Shown here in pieces: positions 6,972-11,507 of a DNA stretch of 11,507 bases. The DNA lies in NCBI GenBank assembly GCA_017302195.1, contig JAFLEG010000063.1:1-11507 (forward strand), written 5' to 3'. The notes under the pieces are model-generated. The model was not told the DNA's origin, did not search any database, and saw only the letters and a program-made list of their open reading frames with translations. The position numbers were made by a program, and so were the translations under genes. The stretch comes from Verrucomicrobiota bacterium (GTDB lineage Bacteria; Verrucomicrobiota; Verrucomicrobiia; Limisphaerales; UBA9464). Position 1 is the stretch's first letter. Every line of letters begins with the position of its first letter.

Positions 6972-7011
6972 GAGTTGACGCGTCGGGATGGTCCTTGGGC
7001 GTGGTGACGGT

Positions 7012-7938
7012 TCACACCGGTGCCGGTGCGGACCGGCCCGCGACCCAGTGCGCGGTGATCCGCAGGTCGAGACGCGGCGCGAAGGTGCGGATCTCGTCCA
7101 GACCCGCGCGGCGCAGTTCCGCGCGCAGGGCGGGGCCGCTCATGCCGATCTCGTGGGTGTTGGTCAGCCGGGAGACGCGGTAGCTGACAAAGGTGTGCAG
7201 CCGGTTGGGTTCATTGGCGAGCAGCAGCCAGCCCCCGGGCTTCAGGCAGCGCGCGGCGGCGTGGATGGCGGCCTGCCAGTCGTAGGCGTGATGCAGGGCC
7301 TCGAACACAAACACGGCGTCGAAGCGCGGCAGGTCGGCGACGGCGGCATCCACGGACTCCATCGGCGCCTGCCGGAACTGCAGGCGCTCCGCCGGCAGCC
7401 CGCGGGCCACCAGTGACCGCACCCGGCCCTCGCCGATGGCGATGTCGTCCGGCGCGATGGTGGTGCCCACCAGCGAGAAGCCGCCCAGCGCCAGAAACTC
7501 GGTCATCCAGCCGGCGCCGCAGCCGAGTTCCAGCAGCCGGGCGCCGGGCCCGAGATCCAGGGCCTGCAGCACCTCCCACAGCCGGGTGAAGGCCCGCGTG
7601 TATCCCGAGAACATGCGGGGGGTCCAGAACGGCTTCACCACATGGCCGGCGATGGACTGCTCCCGGGTGTAGCTGTTCATCGAGGAGTGGAACTCCATCT
7701 CGGCCCGGTAGGCCGCCTGCTGATCCTCGAAACGCGGCGGGAACCGTCCGTCGGCGTAGTCCCTCAGGATGAGCCAGGAGCCCGCGGCCAGCTTGCCGGC
7801 GTGGGACAGAGGCAGGTCATACCGGGCGAGGTTCCGCTCCATCAACCTCCGCGCGGGAGCGCACCAGGGTCCGGACGCCACCCAGCCCGCCATCCGGCGC
7901 CATGGGGAAGCGGGGCGGGGAACCGGTGCCAGATCCAT
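7012..7938 (-). CDS. Class I SAM-dependent methyltransferase
   Basis: This 308-residue cytosolic protein has a Rossmann-fold methyltransferase core in its middle and C-terminal parts. Motif I is LLELGCGAGWMTEFLA (residues 135-150), which binds S-adenosylmethionine. The post-I strand is LVGTTIAP (156-163). Motif II is FDAVFVFEALHHAYD (206-220), and motif III is LKPGGWLLLANEP (232-244). The HH in EALHH and the ANEPNRLHTF segment resemble small-molecule, sugar or lipid methyltransferases of the UbiE/MetW-like class, but the substrate is not evident. About 130 residues precede the core; they contain FHSSMNSYTREQS and may form a substrate-binding cap. The ATG at 7936-7938 gives the only sensible start, and a promoter candidate lies directly upstream. 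The gene is divergent from the large secreted protein and is followed after 40 bases by the Tat serine hydrolase, possibly in one transcript. Confidence 0.88.
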   Translation of the reverse strand: MDLAPVPRPASPWRRMAGWVASGPWCAPARRLMERNLARYDLPLSHAGKLAAGSWLILRDYADGRFPPRFEDQQAAYRAEMEFHSSMNSYTREQSIAGHVVKPFWTPRMFSGYTRAFTRLWEVLQALDLGPGARLLELGCGAGWMTEFLALGGFSLVGTTIAPDDIAIGEGRVRSLVARGLPAERLQFRQAPMESVDAAVADLPRFDAVFVFEALHHAYDWQAAIHAAARCLKPGGWLLLANEPNRLHTFVSYRVSRLTNTHEIGMSGPALRAELRRAGLDEIRTFAPRLDLRITAHWVAGRSAPAPV

Positions 7939-8122
7939 GAAGGGTGCATGTTACGGATCCTCCAAATTGCAGGCAATGGGGGATGCGCTGCGACGCGGGG
8001 CGGGGCGCCTCGCACCCACGGGCAGGGCGGACCTTTTCCTGCGGGATGGCGGGCCGGAGGCCGGACCATCCGGACTTGATCGTTGCGCCGGGAGGACCGC
8101 GCTGGTTCGCTCAGGCAATCCC
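7939..8122. other. 184-base divergent intergenic region
   Basis: The region separates the minus-strand methyltransferase from the plus-strand repeat protein. It holds the methyltransferase promoter candidate at 7948-7976. On the plus strand a purine-rich GGGAGGA (8089-8095) lies too far (28 bases) from the ATG at 8123 to act as its ribosome-binding site. I found no convincing plus-strand promoter. A GGCCGGAGGCCGGA direct repeat at about 8050-8064 may be chance in such GC-rich DNA. Confidence 0.4.
7948..7976 (-). promoter_or_regulatory. Candidate sigma-70-type promoter for the methyltransferase gene
   Basis: Read on the minus strand, TTGCCT (7971-7976) is followed after exactly 17 bases by TAACAT (7948-7953). 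These fit the -35 and -10 consensus reasonably well, in an otherwise GC-rich area. Transcription would begin around 7941, only about three bases ahead of the ATG at 7938, so the message may be leaderless. No Shine-Dalgarno sequence is visible, which agrees with that. Chance similarity cannot be excluded. Confidence 0.35.
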
Positions 8123-11023
8123 ATGAATCCGTGCTTCTCAGGCCGTCGCCTGCTGGCTTCCGCGACGCTGGCCTGGATGGTCGCCACCGCCGCCCATGCG
8201 GCCTTCTTCAGTTGGGAGGAAGGCGTCAGCGGCAACTTCACCGATCCCCAGCGGTGGCACGGACCGGACTTCCCGATGCACACCCGGTTCCCCGGGGCCG
8301 GAGACGATGCCAGCATCAGCCGCGGTCCGTTGACCGTCACCATCTCCGGGGCCCAGGCGACCCGCGAGCTGGTGGTCAGCCAGCCCACCTTCCGCATTCT
8401 TGGCAGCTACACGGTGACCAGCCTCTTCTCCCAGGGATCGCCGTTCACCGTCACCGGAGACGGACGGTTCCAGGTGACGCTGTGGCAAATGGGCAGCGAG
8501 AACATCGTGGATGGCGGGAACGCCGGGATCACCACGCTGCAGCCCCTCGGCGCCTCGCCCCCCAGCATCCTGGCCGTGCGCAACGGCGCGCAGGTCCGGT
8601 CGGAATCCCTGGATCTCAGCCGCGGCGCGTTCCGGGCGGTCGTCTCCGGTGGCGGCGCCACCTGGACCCATGCCGCGGCGCTGCCGTTCTGCGAGCTGGT
8701 GCTCCGGTCCAATGGACGCGTTGAAGTGCCGTCCACGGAGGGCGTGTTTGCCGACGTCGAGGGCGGCGGCGCGCTGTTGACGGTCTCCGGCCGGTTCGCA
8801 GGTTACGGCCGAGTGGCCCGTGGTGGCCGGATCGAGAGCCACGAGGGGCTTCTGGCCGGCCAATCCATGACGCTGGATGGCGGCGCCTGGGCGGTGCGGG
8901 GGCTCTATGTGAACCAGGGCGTGGACCTTGCCATCCGCAACGGCGGCGCGCTCAGTGCCGACACCGTGCAGCCCGGCGACTTCTCCTCGGTGACGACCAT
9001 CGAGGGCAGCGGCAGCCGGTTTGAGGTCGGCGGACTGCTCCGACCGCTGGGCGGGTTCCAGATCCGCCAGGGCGGACGCCTCTCCGCCGGGAGCTTCGAG
9101 ATGGATCTCGGAGGCGTGCTGGCGGAGCGGGAAGGCGTGGTGGATGTGGCCGGGGATCTCTTTGCCAACAACGGGATGAATGTGCTCGACGGCGGCGTGC
9201 TGCGCGCGGGCGCCGTGTTTCTGGCGGATGATGCCAACCGCTTCGGGATGCTGCGCGTTGGCGGCCCGGAGTCCCGCGCGGAGATCCGCGGCGCCCTGGC
9301 GGTGGGCCAGTCCGGGGAGGGCGAGCTGCGCGTGGATCGCGGGGGCCGGGTGAGCTCGGGCACCGCGGGTCTGGGCGTCTTCGCAGGGGCCAAAGGACGC
9401 GTCTCCCTGGACGGCGCCCGGTCCCAATGGATCATCAACCCCTCGTCGGGAGGTGCCCTCCTGCTGGGGGGCGGCGGCTTCGGTGAGATGTCGGTGGTGG
9501 CGGGTGGCCGGCTCCAGGCGGCGGGGGCGGGTCAGGTGATTTTGGGACGCGACGCGGCCGCCGAGGGCCGGCTGTTCGTGAGGGGCTTCGGTTCGGCAGC
9601 CGATTTCAAGCCGGGTTCGGTGATTGTCGGGCAACGCGGCCGGGGATGGGTGGAGCTGGAGAACGGAGGGGAACTGCTCGCAGACACCCTGCGTCTGGGG
9701 ATGTCGCCGGCGGACAACCGGATCCTGGTGAACGGCGAGGATGCCGTGCTCGGTGTCTTGAACGAGGCGGTGGTGGGCGACGGCGGCCTCGGCACCCTGG
9801 CCTGGCGCGGTGGCGCCCAGGGCGTGGTGAAGCGGCTCGCCATCGGTCGGGCGTCCACGGCGGACAATCGGGTGACCCTGGACGGCGCCGGCACGCGGGT
9901 GTCCGGCTCGGGCCGCATGGATGTCGGCGAATTCGAAGGGCGTGGAACCCTGGAACTGCGGAACACCGCTGAGGCGCTTCCGGCCGCGGGTCTGAGCGTG
10001 GGCATCTATGACCGCTCCCGCGGCACCCTGCTGGTGGAGGGCGGCGCGTCCCTGAGCACTCCCGGCGACGTCATCCTCGGCGGCGGCGATGCCTCCCAGG
10101 CCACGGCGACGATTCGTCAGGGTGGCACTCTCGACGCCCTCGATTTCCTGGTCTTCGCCCGAGCCAACGGCGTCGCGACGGCCTCGCTTTCGGAGTCCTT
10201 CGCGGCCCTGTTCGTGGCGCGGGATTTTCAGGTCGGCTTCGCCAGGGGTCCTGCCGGTCCCACCCGGGTGGTTGCCGGACCGGACTCGCTGGTCCAGGTG
10301 GGCAGCACCCTGCGGGTGGGGAGAAATGGCCGTTTCCACGCCGACGGCGGGCGGGTCGTGGTGGGAGCGGCCAACACCCCGCCGCCGGGAGTGGTGCGGG
10401 TGGGCGGCGGCGGATTGCTGACGGGTTCGGGCTTGGTGCAGGGGGTGGTGGAGGTCCTGGCCGGCGGTCGGGTCTCCCCCGGCTCCTCCCCGGGAGCCAT
10501 TACGGTGCAGGGGAGCATCACGTTCGCTACGGGATCGCGTCTGGAGATGGACCTCGCCGGAACCACGCCCGTTATCGGCTATGATGTACTCCACGTCACC
10601 GGCGCCGTGGCGCTGGGAGGCACTCTGGTGCTGAATTTCACCGAGGGGTTCGCGCCTCGCGAAGGCCAGACGTTTGGACTCCTGGTATGTGACGGAGGGA
10701 TTCAGGGAGCCGTGGCCGCCGTCGAGGTCGCGGGATTGACCCCGGGCTTTGAGTACACCTTGACGGCCGACGGCCTCGGCCGCCTGACCCTGCGCGCCGA
10801 CAATGACGGCCACTCCACCACGATCCCCACGCTGCACATCACGGCCGCCACCGCCGTCGAGGTGGCCATCTCCTGGGCGGCCAACGGCACCTGGACGCTG
10901 GAGTCCGCACCCAGCCTCGCGGGCGCATGGTCCCCGGTGACCCAGTCGCCCCGGCGCGTCGCCGACCAATTCGTGGTCACCCTGCCCGCCAGTCAGTCCA
11001 CCGCATTCTTCCGACTCCGATGA
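8123..11023 (+). CDS. Large exported protein with T5SS/PEP-CTERM-type beta repeats
   Basis: This 966-residue protein has a Sec signal peptide (RR at 8-9, hydrophobic core, cleavage probably after AHA at 24-26). After it, FFSWEEGVSGNFTDPQRW matches the usual W..G.NF.D...W opening of this repeat class. From about residue 290 to 690 there are degenerate units of about 26-28 residues built on x-x-x-G...G.G.L.V..GG. Examples are LAVGQSGEGELRVDRGG (392), VILGRDAAAEGRLFVRG (472), VIVGQRGRGWVELENGG (500) and LSVGIYDRSRGTLLVEGG (624). These should stack as a beta-helix. A spacer module with SPGSSPG (785-791) and DVLHVTGAVALGGTL follows. The end (923-966) has TWTLESAPSLAGAWSPV and finishes FFRLR, a verrucomicrobial C-terminal type. 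There is no autotransporter barrel and no PEP-CTERM anchor. A role in surface or matrix structure is inference. I chose the ATG at 8123 because it places the signal peptide at the N-terminus; an upstream in-frame ATG at 7769 would lie inside the divergent gene. Confidence 0.85.
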   Translation: MNPCFSGRRLLASATLAWMVATAAHAAFFSWEEGVSGNFTDPQRWHGPDFPMHTRFPGAGDDASISRGPLTVTISGAQATRELVVSQPTFRILGSYTVTSLFSQGSPFTVTGDGRFQVTLWQMGSENIVDGGNAGITTLQPLGASPPSILAVRNGAQVRSESLDLSRGAFRAVVSGGGATWTHAAALPFCELVLRSNGRVEVPSTEGVFADVEGGGALLTVSGRFAGYGRVARGGRIESHEGLLAGQSMTLDGGAWAVRGLYVNQGVDLAIRNGGALSADTVQPGDFSSVTTIEGSGSRFEVGGLLRPLGGFQIRQGGRLSAGSFEMDLGGVLAEREGVVDVAGDLFANNGMNVLDGGVLRAGAVFLADDANRFGMLRVGGPESRAEIRGALAVGQSGEGELRVDRGGRVSSGTAGLGVFAGAKGRVSLDGARSQWIINPSSGGALLLGGGGFGEMSVVAGGRLQAAGAGQVILGRDAAAEGRLFVRGFGSAADFKPGSVIVGQRGRGWVELENGGELLADTLRLGMSPADNRILVNGEDAVLGVLNEAVVGDGGLGTLAWRGGAQGVVKRLAIGRASTADNRVTLDGAGTRVSGSGRMDVGEFEGRGTLELRNTAEALPAAGLSVGIYDRSRGTLLVEGGASLSTPGDVILGGGDASQATATIRQGGTLDALDFLVFARANGVATASLSESFAALFVARDFQVGFARGPAGPTRVVAGPDSLVQVGSTLRVGRNGRFHADGGRVVVGAANTPPPGVVRVGGGGLLTGSGLVQGVVEVLAGGRVSPGSSPGAITVQGSITFATGSRLEMDLAGTTPVIGYDVLHVTGAVALGGTLVLNFTEGFAPREGQTFGLLVCDGGIQGAVAAVEVAGLTPGFEYTLTADGLGRLTLRADNDGHSTTIPTLHITAATAVEVAISWAANGTWTLESAPSLAGAWSPVTQSPRRVADQFVVTLPASQSTAFFRLR

Positions 11024-11283
11024 AATCCCGGTCTCCCTCCCGGACCACGGCATGCCGGGCACTCACCCTGCTGGAGGTGCTGGTCGTCGTAGCCACCATG
11101 GCGGTCCTGCTGGCCGCGGTCGTTCCGCGACTCAGGGCGCAGCATCGGATCGCCAGTCGGATCGCATGCGTCTCCCGATTGAAGAACATCGGACTCACGT
11201 TTCGCATCCTCACTCTCCGGACTTCACAAATTCACACCAAGGAAGACCCTTCTCAATCCATGACCCGTCCTTCAATTCGATAG
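11020..11283 (+). CDS. Short prepilin-like (type II/IV pseudopilin) protein, probably truncated
   Basis: This 87-residue frame starts with the ATG at 11020-11022, which overlaps the TGA of the repeat-protein gene as ATGA. A basic leader (MKSRSPSRTTACRA) is followed by LTLLEVLVVVATMAVLLAAVVPRL, the class III signal of prepilins. Cleavage would be between A14 and L15, leaving Glu at mature position 5 (E19). The -1 residue is Ala instead of the usual Gly. The following RIASRIACVSRLKNIGLTFRI (residues 44-63) matches verrucomicrobial prepilin-like proteins, which normally continue for 100-200 more residues with a W..D..D.FP segment. Here the match stops after residue 63 (base 11208). The remaining 24 residues (LTLRTSQIHTKEDPS and onward) look unrelated, and G+C falls at the same place. 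It is therefore either a remnant cut by inserted or deleted DNA or an unusually short protein. Confidence 0.65.
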   Translation: MKSRSPSRTTACRALTLLEVLVVVATMAVLLAAVVPRLRAQHRIASRIACVSRLKNIGLTFRILTLRTSQIHTKEDPSQSMTRPSIR

Positions 11284-11507
11284 TCAATGTTACGGATCAG
11301 CCCCCATTGAATTCGTTACCCCATGGAAAGTACGGCTTTAAGGTCGCAAAATGCGACCATAAAGGCCGGACGTGGCCAGCACCGCAAGTTCCCCCCCTAC
11401 GCCTTCACTGAAAACGGGCTCTTCAGCAGAATTTGTGGGTGAAGATGGTGGGGTGAAGGAGGATTTACGGTTGATGATGTGCTGAGGCTCAGCCCTTCGG
11501 TAGCCGG
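11284..11507. other. Lower-GC tail without a recognised gene
   Basis: Bases 11221-11360 contain 64 G/C out of 140 (46%), against about 68% in the neighbouring coding DNA (41 of 60 at 11041-11100). No frame resembles a known protein. The longest edge-crossing frame is on the minus strand (about 62 codons ending near 11322, containing SAEEPVFSEGVGG), and it has no supported start. A GGTGAAG motif is repeated within about 11440-11465. GCTGAG-G-CTCAGC at 11481-11493 is a small palindrome. A strong hairpin at 11333-11368 is listed separately. The segment may be a degraded mobile or intergenic repeat unit. Confidence 0.4.
11333..11368. repeat. Strong hairpin with a GGTCGCA-AAA-TGCGACC core
   Basis: The core arms GGTCGCA (11342-11348) and TGCGACC (11352-11358) pair perfectly around an AAA loop. 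Beyond one A-A mismatch (11341/11359), CTTTA pairs with TAAAG. With one bulged G, the outer CGG pairs with CCG to base 11368. There is no T-tract on either side, so a classic terminator is not supported. It could be a transcription stop of another kind, a protein-binding palindrome or the structured end of a mobile or REP-like repeat. Confidence 0.6.

Noticed and set aside
7948..7959. A 12-base match (ATGTTACGGATC) between 7948-7959 and 11287-11298
   Set aside because: A few matches of this length are expected by chance in 11.5 kb, and the flanks do not extend the similarity.
7769..8122. N-terminal extension of the repeat protein by 118 codons
   Set aside because: It would bury the signal peptide and lie within the divergent methyltransferase gene for most of its length. 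The start at 8123 puts the signal peptide first.
8138..11062. A 974-codon open frame on the minus strand opposite the repeat-protein gene
   Set aside because: The plus-strand frame has a signal peptide, recognisable repeats and a known C-terminal type. The opposite frame is rich in Arg, His, Gly and Gln, with no recognisable domain, as expected for a shadow of high-GC coding DNA.

Overview
The window looks like a chromosomal piece of a high-GC member of the Verrucomicrobiota, possibly the Limisphaerales/Pedosphaera side. That is an inference. It rests on a prepilin-like protein with a CVSRLKNIGLTFR segment, a large secreted protein with T5SS/PEP-CTERM-type repeats and a C-terminus ending FFRLR, a Tat-exported serine hydrolase, and intergenic repeats of a kind I associate with that group. 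No rRNA, tRNA, CRISPR array or transposase gene was seen.

Region 1 (1-5211, all minus strand) is a compact five-gene operon. In transcription order it encodes a small ABM/Dabb-like protein, a double-length ABC substrate-binding protein, a protein with an N-terminal STAS domain, an ABC permease and an ABC ATPase. The transporter parts resemble the COG2984/COG4120/COG1101 system, whose pneumococcal relative TrpXYZ handles tryptophan. The substrate here is unknown. Two of the gene junctions are an ATGA overlap and a 4-base gap, so translation is probably coupled. The ATPase is abnormal: after the Walker B and D-loop region its reading frame runs directly into what looks like the C-terminal tail of UMP kinase (PyrH). 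This is either a real recombination or an assembly chimera near the contig edge.

Region 2 (5212-5822) carries no convincing gene. It holds two imperfect inverted-repeat structures and a GATGA-rich stretch.

Region 3 (5823-7938, minus strand) holds a SAM-dependent methyltransferase followed 40 bases later by a Tat-signal serine hydrolase of the beta-lactamase class C type. A plausible sigma-70-like promoter sits so close to the methyltransferase start that the transcript could be leaderless.

Region 4 (8123-11283, plus strand) is transcribed divergently. A 966-residue exported repeat protein is followed, through an ATGA overlap, by a short prepilin-like gene. The prepilin-like frame loses family resemblance at about 11208, where G+C drops from about 68% to 46%. 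The last 220 bases are non-coding or degraded and contain a strong 36-base hairpin.

The most unusual points are the ATPase-PyrH junction, the tandem-duplicated binding protein paired with a STAS protein in a transporter operon, and the abrupt break of the prepilin gene beside the hairpin.
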